From Rhodococcus sp. OK302 (lineage in GTDB: Bacteria; Actinomycetota; Actinomycetes; Mycobacteriales; Mycobacteriaceae), in contig NZ_NPJZ01000001.1 of the NCBI RefSeq assembly GCF_002245895.1, positions 5,077,501-5,141,500 of the forward strand: 64,000 nucleotides of DNA. Reading direction: 5' to 3'. Below, piece after piece: positions 56,180-64,000 of this stretch (position 1 is its first letter; each line of letters starts with the position of its first letter). Under the pieces are notes generated by a model that made no database searches, was not told the origin of the DNA, and saw only the letters and a program-made list of their open reading frames with translations. Made by a program: the position numbers and the translations under genes.

Positions 56180-58288
56180 ATGGGAGGCATGACCACCACC
56201 ACTGCCCCCGTACTGCGCGACGAAGCCGAGCGTCTGCTCCGCGAACTCGCCGGGCCCGATGCCTGCCTGCGTGAGGACCAGTGGATCGCTATCGAGGCCC
56301 TGGTGGTTCAGCGCAAGCGCGCTCTTGTGGTGCAGCGGACCGGCTGGGGTAAGTCGGCGGTGTACTTCATCTCCGCAAAGCTCCTGCGTGCTGCTGGGCA
56401 CGGTCCGACGGTCATCGTCTCCCCTCTCTTGGCGCTCATGCGCAACCAGGTCGCCTCCGCTGAACGGGCGGGTGTGCGTGCGGCCACCATCAACTCCGGC
56501 AACATGACCGAATGGGACGACATCCACGCCCGCGTCGCCGCGAATGATCTCGACGTTCTGCTCGTCAGCCCCGAGCGTCTCAACAACCCGGACTTCCGGG
56601 ACCAGGTTCTGCCGTCACTGGCAGCCGATGCGGGTCTCGTTGTGGTGGACGAGGCTCACTGCGTGTCCGACTGGGGTCACGACTTCCGTCCGGATTACCG
56701 GCGTATCCGGACGTTGATCGCCGAACTCGGTGACGGCATTCCTGTCCTCGCGACAACTGCGACGGCCAACGACCGCGTCGTCGCCGATGTGTCCGCACAA
56801 CTGGGAGTGGGCGGCGAAGAAACACTGATTCTGCGCGGCGGACTCGAACGCGAATCACTACACCTCTCTGTTGTTCACATTCCGGAGGCAACAGCGCGCG
56901 CGGCCTGGCTCGCTCAGATCCTCGACACCTTGCCAGGTTCCGGCATCATCTACACCCTCACCGTGTCGGCAGCCCGCGATCTGGCGAGCCTACTGTCCGA
57001 GCGTGGCCACACTGTCGCCGCGTACACCGGCCAAACCGATCCCACCGAGCGTGAATCCCTCGAGCAGGATCTGCTCGGGAATCGTGTCAAAGCCCTCGTT
57101 GCGACGTCTGCTCTCGGAATGGGTTTCGACAAGCCTGATCTCGGCTTCGTGATCCACCTCGGTGCACCGTCGTCACCGATCTCTTACTACCAGCAGGTCG
57201 GCCGCGCCGGTCGTTCCACCGATCGCGCCGACGTGATCTTGCTTCCGGGCTCCGAGGACAAGCAGATCTGGAGCTACTTCGCGTCCGTTGCGTTCCCGCG
57301 TGAACACCTGGTCCGCAGTGTCATCGAGCACCTCGACACCGAAAAGGCCACGTCGACACCGGCATTGGAACCCTTGGTCGAGCTCAACCGCACCCGGCTC
57401 GAAATGGTCTTGAAAGTCCTCGATGTCGACGGGGCGGTCAAACGCGTCAAGGGCGGCTGGATCAGCACCGGAGAACCGTGGGTATACGACGCGCTGCGCT
57501 ATGGCCGCCTCGAGGAAGCTCGCCAGGCCGAGCAGGCCGCTATGGTCGAATTCCAGAACATCACAACCTGCCGAATGACCTTTCTCCGTGAACAACTCGA
57601 CGATCCCGGCCTCACCCCGGAAAACTCGCAGTGCGGTCGTTGCGACAACTGCACCGGTCAGCGGTACGACACAACAGTCGATACCGCCGCGCTCGACGAG
57701 ACTCGGGCACGCCTGCAGCGCCCCGGTTTCGACCTCGAACCACGCAAGATGTGGCCGACGGGACTGAGCAAGCTGGGAGTCAACCTGTCCGGAAAGATCA
57801 AGGACGGTCCCGAATCCGGACGCATTCTCGGACGCCTGTCGGACCTCGGCTGGGGCCAGCGCCTGCGCGCATTGCTCGACGGACCCGACGCCGAGGTACC
57901 CGATGCAGTAGTCAGTGCTTGCATCAGTGTTCTGGCAGCGTGGGATTGGACTGATCGACCCACCGGCGTGATGGCGCTTGAATCGTCAACTCACCCAATC
58001 CTTGTCCGGAGCCTTTCGGCGAAGTTGGCTCAGGTCGGGCGACTCACCGACCTCGGCGTCCTTCACCTTCGGCCTGAACATCCACCCGTCTCGGCCGCCA
58101 ACTCGGCCTATCGCGTCGCCGGATTGGTTGACGCGTGGGATGTTCCGGACATGAGCGCGCATCAAGGGCCCGTACTCCTGGTAGATGCACTCGCCGATAC
58201 CGGTTGGACTTTCACGATGGCGGCCCGCACATTGCGTCAAGCCGGTGCACATTCAGTGCTTCCGTTGGCGCTCGCAAGCCCGAAATAG
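56180..58288 (+). CDS. recQ: RecQ family ATP-dependent DNA helicase
   Basis: A 702-residue SF2 helicase. The Walker A-type motif is TGWGKSAVY near residue 55, motif II VVDEAHCVSDWGHDFRPDYRR near residue 165, and the RecQ motif VI QVGRAGRS near residue 345. The zinc-binding stretch has CGRCDNC near residue 490. The usual HRDC domain is not recognisable; instead a C-terminal phosphoribosyltransferase-like segment (GPVLLVDALADTGWTFTMAARTL) appears. ATG 56180 follows GGAGGGG (56164-56170). This fused tail also occurs in other actinobacterial RecQ-like proteins. Confidence 0.88.
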   Translation: MGGMTTTTAPVLRDEAERLLRELAGPDACLREDQWIAIEALVVQRKRALVVQRTGWGKSAVYFISAKLLRAAGHGPTVIVSPLLALMRNQVASAERAGVRAATINSGNMTEWDDIHARVAANDLDVLLVSPERLNNPDFRDQVLPSLAADAGLVVVDEAHCVSDWGHDFRPDYRRIRTLIAELGDGIPVLATTATANDRVVADVSAQLGVGGEETLILRGGLERESLHLSVVHIPEATARAAWLAQILDTLPGSGIIYTLTVSAARDLASLLSERGHTVAAYTGQTDPTERESLEQDLLGNRVKALVATSALGMGFDKPDLGFVIHLGAPSSPISYYQQVGRAGRSTDRADVILLPGSEDKQIWSYFASVAFPREHLVRSVIEHLDTEKATSTPALEPLVELNRTRLEMVLKVLDVDGAVKRVKGGWISTGEPWVYDALRYGRLEEARQAEQAAMVEFQNITTCRMTFLREQLDDPGLTPENSQCGRCDNCTGQRYDTTVDTAALDETRARLQRPGFDLEPRKMWPTGLSKLGVNLSGKIKDGPESGRILGRLSDLGWGQRLRALLDGPDAEVPDAVVSACISVLAAWDWTDRPTGVMALESSTHPILVRSLSAKLAQVGRLTDLGVLHLRPEHPPVSAANSAYRVAGLVDAWDVPDMSAHQGPVLLVDALADTGWTFTMAARTLRQAGAHSVLPLALASPK

Positions 58289-58317
58289 TCGCTCCGACAA
58301 CACCAATAGTTACATAA

Positions 58318-58333
58318 TGTGACCACCCTCACA
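58318..58333. promoter_or_regulatory. GlxR/CRP-type binding site upstream of ectA
   Basis: TGTGA-CCACCC-TCACA is a perfect match to the CRP/GlxR consensus TGTGA-N6-TCACA, with further symmetric AA/TT flanks. It lies 96 bases before the ectA start. A -10-like sequence lies just before it, so cAMP-dependent control of ectoine synthesis is likely. Confidence 0.65.
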
Positions 58334-58428
58334 TTCATGCTGTCACCTGCGCCGTACCCGGTTACCCAAGGCCCGAAACGGACATCTGCATGACTTCTGC
58401 AGCAATGCTTGTTACGTTCAGATGACAG

Positions 58429-58944
58429 ATGAAGCCTGTTGATACGAGAGCTATCCCGACCACCGCGCCGGACGCGGTGTTACTGCGAAGCCCACAGATC
58501 GATGACGGAGTCCGGCTCTGGCAGATCGCACGAGATTCGAAGGTGCTCGACCTCAATTCGAGTTATGCATACCTGTTGTGGTGCAGGGATTTCAGCGCAA
58601 CATCGATTGTTGCGGAAGTAGACGGACGTGTTGTCGGATTTGTTTCCGGCTACGCCCGGCCCAGCGCACAGGAAACCCTGTTCGTATGGCAAGTCGCGGT
58701 TGATGAAGACCAGCGCGGTAAGGCAATTGCCGGCCGCATGCTGTCAGCATTGATGGATCGCACAGCGCCACTGGGTGTTACACATCTGGAGACGACGATC
58801 AGCCCCGACAACGAGGCTTCGATCGCACTCTTCACCGCGCTCGCACGAAGACGCGAATTACCGATCAGTCGGCAGAGTTTGTTCTCGCCCAATGATTTTC
58901 CCGATGGACACGAAGCCGAAGATCTTTTCCGCATCGGCGCCTAG
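58429..58944 (+). CDS. ectA: L-2,4-diaminobutyrate acetyltransferase
   Basis: A 171-residue GNAT acetyltransferase for ectoine synthesis step two. The CoA-binding region VWQVAVDEDQRGKAIAGRML near residue 88 (R/QxxGxA) and the N-terminal LNSSYAYLLWCRDF are EctA signatures. ATG 58429 starts it; an upstream ATG at 58422 is out of frame. It leads the ectABC operon. Confidence 0.95.
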   Translation: MKPVDTRAIPTTAPDAVLLRSPQIDDGVRLWQIARDSKVLDLNSSYAYLLWCRDFSATSIVAEVDGRVVGFVSGYARPSAQETLFVWQVAVDEDQRGKAIAGRMLSALMDRTAPLGVTHLETTISPDNEASIALFTALARRRELPISRQSLFSPNDFPDGHEAEDLFRIGA

Positions 58945-58992
58945 CGCGTTGCGCGCTGGGTACACAGCATGCCCCGGAGGAACAAAGAAGAT

Positions 58993-60255
58993 ATGAACAT
59001 CAACGAAGCAAGCATTTTCGAGACGCTCGAGTCCGAAGTTCGCAGCTACTGCCGTGATTGGCCGGCAGTGTTCACCAGCGCTTCCGGATCATGGATCCGT
59101 GACGAGAGCGGGCGCGACTACCTGGATTTCTTCGCCGGCGCCGGCGCACTCAACTACGGACACAACAACCCGGTCCTGAAATCAGCACTGGTCGACTACA
59201 TCATGAGCGACGGCATCACCCACGGCCTCGACATGTCGACTGTCGCCAAACGTGAGTTCCTGGAAACCTTTCAGCGCAACATCCTCGAGCCACGTGGCCT
59301 CGACTACAAAGTCCAGTTTCCCGGGCCCACCGGAACGAATGCCGTCGAAGCCGCACTCAAGCTCGCCCGCAAGGTCACCGGACGATCGGCAATCATCAAC
59401 TTCACCAACGCTTTTCACGGCATGACGCTGGGAGCGCTCTCGGTGACGGGCAACTCGATGAAACGGGCCGGTGCCGGTGTTCCGCTGGTGCACACAACGC
59501 CGATGCCGTTCGACAACTACTTCGACGGCGTCACCGAGGATTTCCAGTGGTTCTCACGCGTGCTCGATGATTCCGGCAGCGGATTCAACCGTCCCGCAGC
59601 CGTCATCGTCGAGACCGTGCAGGGCGAAGGCGGCGTCAATGTCGCTCGCCCCGAATGGCTTCGGGCACTCGCAACGCTATGCTCCGATCGCGGAATCCTG
59701 CTGATCGTCGACGACGTCCAGATGGGTTGCGGCCGTACGGGTCCGTTCTTCTCGTTCGAGGAAGCCGGAATCGTTCCCGACATCGTCACGCTGTCCAAAT
59801 CCATCGGCGGCTACGGAATGCCCATGGCGCTCACACTGTTCAAGCGTGAACTCGACGTCTGGGGTCCCGGCGAGCACAACGGAACCTTCCGCGGAAACAA
59901 CCCCGCGTTTGTCACATCCAAGGTGGCACTCGATCACTACTGGTCCGACGGTGCGCTCACCAAAACGACCCTGAAGAAGGGCGCCCGCATCAGCGAGTGC
60001 TTCGCAAATCTCGCCGATCAATTCCCCGGTGAGGTCTCGACCCGCGGACGCGGTCTGGTCCAGGGCCTTGTCTTCGAACAACCCGAACGGGCCGGCAAGG
60101 TCTGCCAACTGGCATTCGACGAGGGATTGCTGGCGGAAACCTCCGGCCCGTCCGACCAGGTAGTGAAACTGCTTCCAGCACTGACGATTACCGATGAGGA
60201 GCTCGAGCACGGCCTCTCCATTCTGGCCGAAGCGACGCTCAAGGTCTGCAGCTAA
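58993..60255 (+). CDS. ectB: Diaminobutyrate--2-oxoglutarate aminotransferase
   Basis: A 420-residue PLP class III aminotransferase making diaminobutyrate from aspartate semialdehyde. The PLP lysine is in TLSKSIGGYGMPMAL near residue 270, with IVDDVQMGCGRTG near residue 240 before it. DFFAGAGALNYGHNNP near residue 45 is typical of EctB. ATG 58993 follows GGAGG/AAGAAG. It is 48 bases downstream of ectA. Confidence 0.97.
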   Translation: MNINEASIFETLESEVRSYCRDWPAVFTSASGSWIRDESGRDYLDFFAGAGALNYGHNNPVLKSALVDYIMSDGITHGLDMSTVAKREFLETFQRNILEPRGLDYKVQFPGPTGTNAVEAALKLARKVTGRSAIINFTNAFHGMTLGALSVTGNSMKRAGAGVPLVHTTPMPFDNYFDGVTEDFQWFSRVLDDSGSGFNRPAAVIVETVQGEGGVNVARPEWLRALATLCSDRGILLIVDDVQMGCGRTGPFFSFEEAGIVPDIVTLSKSIGGYGMPMALTLFKRELDVWGPGEHNGTFRGNNPAFVTSKVALDHYWSDGALTKTTLKKGARISECFANLADQFPGEVSTRGRGLVQGLVFEQPERAGKVCQLAFDEGLLAETSGPSDQVVKLLPALTITDEELEHGLSILAEATLKVCS

Positions 60256-60270
60256 GGGAAGGACTCCCCC

Positions 60271-60669
60271 ATGATCGTTCGCACCACCACCGAAATTTCC
60301 GGCACAGACCGCGACGTCTCCAGCGAGGACGGAAACTGGCGCAGCAAGCGCATCGTTCTCGGCGGCGACCGCGTCGGCTTCTCGTTCCACGAGACCACCA
60401 TCAAGGCCGGATCCGTCAACGAGTTCCACTACGCCAACCACGTCGAGGCAGTCTGGCTCGTCGAAGGCACCGGCACGTTGATCGACCTGGACAACAACAA
60501 GGAATACGACCTGGCTCCCGGGTCGATGTACCTACTCGACGGCCATGAGCGTCATCGCGTTGAACCGGCCACCGAGATGCGCATGTTGTGCGTGTTCAAT
60601 CCCCCGGTCACCGGGCGTGAAGTACACGATGAGAACGGAATCTACCCACTCGTCGAGGTGCCCGCGTAA
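60271..60669 (+). CDS. ectC: L-ectoine synthase
   Basis: A 132-residue cupin that closes the ectoine ring. The metal-binding histidine and glutamate residues are in FHYANHVEAVWLVEGTG near residue 53 and DGHERHRVEP near residue 90. The length is normal. It follows ectB by 15 bases with AAGGA before the ATG. No ectoine hydroxylase (EctD) follows. Confidence 0.97.
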   Translation: MIVRTTTEISGTDRDVSSEDGNWRSKRIVLGGDRVGFSFHETTIKAGSVNEFHYANHVEAVWLVEGTGTLIDLDNNKEYDLAPGSMYLLDGHERHRVEPATEMRMLCVFNPPVTGREVHDENGIYPLVEVPA

Positions 60670-60678
60670 CGTCAAGCC

Positions 60679-61611
60679 ATGGCGCCTGACACTTCACCCC
60701 GCGTAGCTATCGGCCCCGCCCCCGATGCACTGCTCGACAGCGCAGTGCTCTGGGGCGGCGGCGTGATCAGTCCGATCGAATCTGCCGACGCCCTGATCTG
60801 GGCTGGTTTGCCAAATTCGTTTCCGAGAGTATTGCCCCCGTCGATCCGATGGGTGCAGCTGCCCTCGGCCGGGATCGAGGACTGGTTCGAGGCCAAGGTG
60901 ATTCCCAAGGACACCGACATCACGTGGACGTCTGCTGCCGGCGCATTCTCGGCCTCGGTGGCAGAACACGCGTTGATGTTGCTCTTGGCTGGAGTTCGCC
61001 ACCTGCCCGCGCACATCGAGGCAAAGACGTGGCGTCAGTTCGAGTTCTTCCCGAAAATCGGCACTCTGCGTGGTTCGACCGTCGCAATTATCGGAGCCGG
61101 TGGAATCGGTCGCGCGTTGATCCCGATGCTGGCCGCACAGGGGGCGGACAGCATCGCGGTCAATCGCAGCGGTAGTCCGGTACCCGGAGCCATCGCAACC
61201 TTCCCCGCATCGAAGATGGATGAAATCTATTCTCGTGCAGACCACTTCGTCATTGCAGCGCCCGCCACGCCAGAGACGCGGCACCTCGTGGGCCGTGCTC
61301 AGCTTGCGCAGATGCGGCCGCATTCGTGGGTTATCAATGTCGCGCGCGGTTCACTGGTCGACACCGATGCCCTCGTCGAGGCCATCGAGACAGAGCGCAT
61401 CGGCGGCGCCGGACTCGACGTCACCGAGCCCGAACCGCTCCCCGACGGCCACCCTTTGTGGGACTTGACCAATGCCATCATCACGCCGCACGATTCCAAT
61501 CCGCCGGGCGTTCGCCCCGCCGCGTTTGCCGATCACGTCAGCAAGAACGTGGCCCGCTTCGCGAAGGGTGAAACTCTCGCAGCCCTCGTGGATCCGATCG
61601 CCGGTTACTGA
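60679..61611 (+). CDS. D-isomer-specific 2-hydroxyacid dehydrogenase
   Basis: A 310-residue NAD(P)-dependent enzyme. The Rossmann motif GAGGIGRALIPML is near residue 137. The catalytic Arg is in NVARGSL near residue 220, Glu in TEPEPLPDGHP near residue 252, and the His in TPHDSNPPG near residue 275. It begins nine bases after ectC, so it is likely part of the ectoine transcript. Its substrate is unknown. Genes of this family often follow ectC in Rhodococcus-like genomes; this is recall, not proof. Confidence 0.9.
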   Translation: MAPDTSPRVAIGPAPDALLDSAVLWGGGVISPIESADALIWAGLPNSFPRVLPPSIRWVQLPSAGIEDWFEAKVIPKDTDITWTSAAGAFSASVAEHALMLLLAGVRHLPAHIEAKTWRQFEFFPKIGTLRGSTVAIIGAGGIGRALIPMLAAQGADSIAVNRSGSPVPGAIATFPASKMDEIYSRADHFVIAAPATPETRHLVGRAQLAQMRPHSWVINVARGSLVDTDALVEAIETERIGGAGLDVTEPEPLPDGHPLWDLTNAIITPHDSNPPGVRPAAFADHVSKNVARFAKGETLAALVDPIAGY

Positions 61612-61622
61612 CCTACGGCTGC

Positions 61623-61727
61623 CTATGACGCGAAAGCTCCGGAGTTCCACGCTTGGGCAAACTGGTTCCAGGGAGTAAAGCCAAAGGTAGCCCCATCCCA
61701 CACTATGGGCAGCGTAATCCCGAACAT
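61623..61727 (-). CDS. Candidate 34-residue protein
   Basis: ATG 61727 is preceded by GAGGAG at 61733-61738 (minus strand), a strong ribosome site with six-base spacing. The product starts MFGITLPIVWDGATFGFTPW and is rich in Trp, Phe and Ala, with three Trp and no Lys or Arg. It has no hydrophobic stretch long enough for a full membrane helix. The reading frame is not forced by another gene. No family is recognised; chance cannot be ruled out. Confidence 0.45.
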   Translation of the reverse strand: MFGITLPIVWDGATFGFTPWNQFAQAWNSGAFAS

Positions 61728-61826
61728 GACTACTCCTCGTCGTTGTACTCCAAGGAGGACTACCCGAGGCCGCCGAGTTCCACACTGCGTCCTACCCGCC
61801 CTGGCTCGGCAGGCGACCGACGCGCC

Positions 61827-61832
61827 TATCCT
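61827..61832 (+). promoter_or_regulatory. Putative -10 for leaderless sirtuin transcript
   Basis: TATCCT lies seven bases before the GTG at 61840, suiting a transcript that begins at the start codon. There is no clear ribosome site for the gene, which supports that reading. Confidence 0.45.
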
Positions 61833-61839
61833 GGAACCC

Positions 61840-62697
61840 GTGCACACCAGCAACGCCGGACTCGACGCTCTGACCGAACTCCTGTCAGGCCGACGCCTAG
61901 CCATCGTGACTGGGGCCGGCATCTCCACCGATTCAGGGATCCCTGACTACCGCGGACCCGATTCTCCTCCCCGCAACCCGATGACATTTCAACAGTTCAT
62001 CGGCGACTCCGCGTTCCGTCGTCACTACTGGGCGCGCAACCACATCGGCTGGCGGTTCATGGACGGTGCCCGTCCCAACCTCGGGCACCGAGCGGTGGCT
62101 TCGCTCGAGCGTAGTGGTCAGGCCGTCGGGGTCATCACCCAGAATGTCGACCTCCTGCACACCAAAGCCGGGGCTCGCAACGTCATCGATCTACATGGCA
62201 CCTACGCGCAGGTTCGGTGCCTGGACTGCCAGAAGTTGATCTCCCGCACCACGCTTGCCGAGCGACTGGACGAAGCAAACCCCGGGTTTGCCGAAACTGT
62301 TGCTGCTGCACAAGGAGTGGAGATCGCACCCGACGCGGATGCCGTCATCGAATCGACAGCACATTTCCGTGTAGTGGATTGCGCGGTATGCGGCGGCATC
62401 CTCAAGCCGGACATCGTGTATTTCGGGGAGTCTGTCCCCAAAGAGCGGGTTGCCCGCGCCTACAGCATGGTTGACGCAGCCGACGCGGTGCTGGTTGCCG
62501 GATCCTCGTTGACCGTCATGTCGGGACTACGGTTTGTGCGCTACGCCGCGAAGGCCGGCAAGCCGATTGCGATAGTCAACCGTGGGCACACCCGCGGCGA
62601 CGAGTTCGCAGATCTGAAACTCGAAATCGGCTGTACCGAAGCACTTTCCGCACTTGAAACCAGTGAAACCTACAGGGCGACCAAGTCGTCGGCATGA
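61840..62697 (+). CDS. Sir2 family NAD-dependent protein deacetylase
   Basis: A 285-residue sirtuin. [16 protein letters not shown] near residue 27 binds [14 protein letters not shown] and the catalytic His in DLHGT near residue 115 follow. The zinc cysteines are CLDC near residue 130 and CAVC near residue 180. GTG 61840 gives the normal length; an upstream frame to 61705 looks non-coding. Its last 28 bases overlap the proB 3' end on the other strand. Confidence 0.92.
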   Translation: MHTSNAGLDALTELLSGRRLAIVTGAGISTDSGIPDYRGPDSPPRNPMTFQQFIGDSAFRRHYWARNHIGWRFMDGARPNLGHRAVASLERSGQAVGVITQNVDLLHTKAGARNVIDLHGTYAQVRCLDCQKLISRTTLAERLDEANPGFAETVAAAQGVEIAPDADAVIESTAHFRVVDCAVCGGILKPDIVYFGESVPKERVARAYSMVDAADAVLVAGSSLTVMSGLRFVRYAAKAGKPIAIVNRGHTRGDEFADLKLEIGCTEALSALETSETYRATKSSA

Positions 62698-63773
62698 ACG
62701 ACGGGGCGTTGCATCTCCGCGGGCAGTTCGGCGGTAGAGCGTCCCAGAATGTCTTCGATCTCCGACGCATCGAAGGCCACAACACCGCGGGCTACGGGCT
62801 TCTCCCCCGGCCCCATGAGCGACACGACGTCGCCGGCATGGAAATCGCCTGACACACCGACGATTCCGGCCGAGAGCAAGCTTCGACGCTTGCCCACAAC
62901 GGCGCTGACAGCACCCTCGTCGAGATGCAAGTCACCTTGAGTATCGGCAGCATGGCGCACCCAAAAGCGCCTGGCAGACAGCCTGGTGGGACGCGCTGCA
63001 AAAGCAGTTCCGACATCAGCGCCACTGAGGGCCTGCGCCGCATCGGATGCCGCGGCCAGTAGAACAGGTACTCCGGAGTCTGCAGCAAGACGAGCGGCCG
63101 AGAGCTTGGAAGCCATTCCCCCAGTGCCCAAAGCTCCACCGGAACCGGCGACAACGCCGTCCAGATCCTCGGGGCTGTTGACCTCGGAAATCAGTGTGGC
63201 GTCACCCTTTCGGGGATCACCGTCGTAGAGCCCGTCGACGTCGGACAGAAGAATCAGAGCGTCGGCGCCGACCAGGTGCGCAACCAATGCAGCCAATCGA
63301 TCATTGTCACCGAATCGAAGCTCGGTTGTTGCGACAGTGTCGTTTTCGTTGACAATGGCCACCGCATGCAAAGCTCGCAGGCGATCGAGAGTGCGCTGGG
63401 CATTGCGGTGTTGCGTACGCCGCGCGATGTCGTCGGCGGTGAGCAGCACCTGCCCGACAGTGCGGTCGTACCGCGCGAAGGAAGTACCCCAGGCGTGTGC
63501 CAGCGCCAATTGTCCGACGCTGGCAGCAGCCTGCTTGGTTGCGAGATCCCGAGGTCGCTTGGTCAGCCCGAGCGGTGCCAACCCGGCACCGACAGCGCCG
63601 GACGACACGACGACAACATCGGAGCCCGCACGCATGCGGGCTTCGATGGCGTCGGCCAGCAGGTCCAGTCGGTGAGTATCGAGTCCCGCGACCAAACTGG
63701 TGAGCGCGGACGACCCGATCTTCACGACAATGCTGTGAGCCGACGCAATCGACTCCCTGGTGGAACCGAGCAC
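62670..63773 (-). CDS. proB: Glutamate 5-kinase
   Basis: A 367-residue enzyme for the first step of proline synthesis. The N-terminal amino-acid kinase domain has [10 protein letters not shown] near residue 14 and [12 protein letters not shown] near residue 48. NENDTVA (about 140) and [12 protein letters not shown] bind the substrates. A C-terminal PUA domain begins near residue 275. GTG 63773 has AGGGA nine bases upstream. It lies downstream of obg. Confidence 0.95.
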   Translation of the reverse strand: MLGSTRESIASAHSIVVKIGSSALTSLVAGLDTHRLDLLADAIEARMRAGSDVVVVSSGAVGAGLAPLGLTKRPRDLATKQAAASVGQLALAHAWGTSFARYDRTVGQVLLTADDIARRTQHRNAQRTLDRLRALHAVAIVNENDTVATTELRFGDNDRLAALVAHLVGADALILLSDVDGLYDGDPRKGDATLISEVNSPEDLDGVVAGSGGALGTGGMASKLSAARLAADSGVPVLLAAASDAAQALSGADVGTAFAARPTRLSARRFWVRHAADTQGDLHLDEGAVSAVVGKRRSLLSAGIVGVSGDFHAGDVVSLMGPGEKPVARGVVAFDASEIEDILGRSTAELPAEMQRPVVHADDLVAL

Positions 63774-63822
63774 AGTCCCGTTCCCTCGCTTCTGGTCTCG
63801 CCGGTATCCGGTTACTTCTGGA

Positions 63823-64000
63823 TCAGTTGTCTTCGTCGAGCAGCCCGCGACGGACGCGGCGAGCGTGCTTACGCTCGTCGGCGCCGATGCGCTCGACCTG
63901 ATCGAGTCGCGGATCGGTACCGCGGCCCGTACGGGTGAGGTCGATACCGGCCGGCGTCTGCGGCTCCCAGTCGAAGCTGACGTCACCGATGGTGACGGAC
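63823..64000 (-). CDS. obg: GTPase Obg, C-terminal end (rest outside window)
   Basis: The last 58 codons of a frame that enters from the right edge. The segment [20 protein letters not shown] and [19 protein letters not shown] match the OCT (C-terminal) domain of actinobacterial Obg/CgtA. The start and GTPase domain are beyond the window. It lies 49 bases before proB; obg-proB is the usual order. Confidence 0.88.
   Translation of the reverse strand, partial: SVTIGDVSFDWEPQTPAGIDLTRTGRGTDPRLDQVERIGADERKHARRVRRGLLDEDN

Overview
The window looks like chromosomal DNA of a Rhodococcus-type actinobacterium, most like the R. erythropolis/qingshengii group. It is GC-rich and uses many GTG starts. 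Gene order follows the mycobacterial core chromosome: hrcA-dnaJ-rsmE, hemW, sirA-cysH, the sulfate transporter, lepA, rpsT/holA/comEC/comEA, nadD-rsfS-gpgP-octT-degV, proA and proB-obg. No rRNA, tRNA, CRISPR array, transposase or prophage gene was recognised.

Layout. 1-4.6 kb: a catabolic run of MFS permease (cut by the window edge), SDR dehydrogenase, BKACE (DUF849) and AMP-forming acyl-CoA ligase. 4.7-7.8 kb (-): hrcA-dnaJ-rsmE, with a diverged CIRCE operator before hrcA. 7.9-11.1 kb: small conserved proteins, a Tat-exported glycosidase and hemW. 11.2-17 kb (+): sulfate reduction (sirA-cysH-cysD-cysN and a siroheme chelatase) behind a cysteine-rich leader peptide. 17-25.2 kb: a membrane protein, a universal stress protein, the sulfate ABC transporter (-) behind a second Cys-Cys-ending leader ORF, two tiny membrane proteins and a GH15 trehalase. 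25.3-34.4 kb: an accessory catabolic cluster with a decayed acyl-CoA dehydrogenase, thiolase, acyl-CoA synthetase, Zn-ribbon protein, SCP2-type thiolase, cytochrome P450, TetR regulator, 3Fe-4S ferredoxin and a PaaK-like CoA ligase. Three matching operators (TTTCTACC-N8-GGTAGAAA type) tie it together. 34.4-51.5 kb: core genes, mostly on the minus strand. 51.6-58.3 kb: an Old Yellow Enzyme, an MHS-type MFS plus ribokinase pair with a structured leader, a MerR regulator with a classic 19-bp-spacer promoter, and a RecQ helicase. 58.3-61.6 kb: ectoine operon ectABC plus a 2-hydroxyacid dehydrogenase behind a perfect GlxR/CRP-type site. 61.6-64 kb: a candidate 34-residue protein, a sirtuin, proB and the 3' end of obg.

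How it works together. Sulfate uptake and reduction are split into two divergent operons, each apparently controlled by a cysteine-codon leader ORF. The 25-34 kb cluster has the parts to activate a carboxylic acid as its CoA thioester, oxidise it with P450/ferredoxin and cleave it by thiolase or retro-aldol chemistry, under one TetR repressor; its substrate cannot be read from the sequence. The most novel-looking items are that regulon, the two leader ORFs, the 25- and 34-residue ORFs, and the structured leader before the MFS/ribokinase pair.
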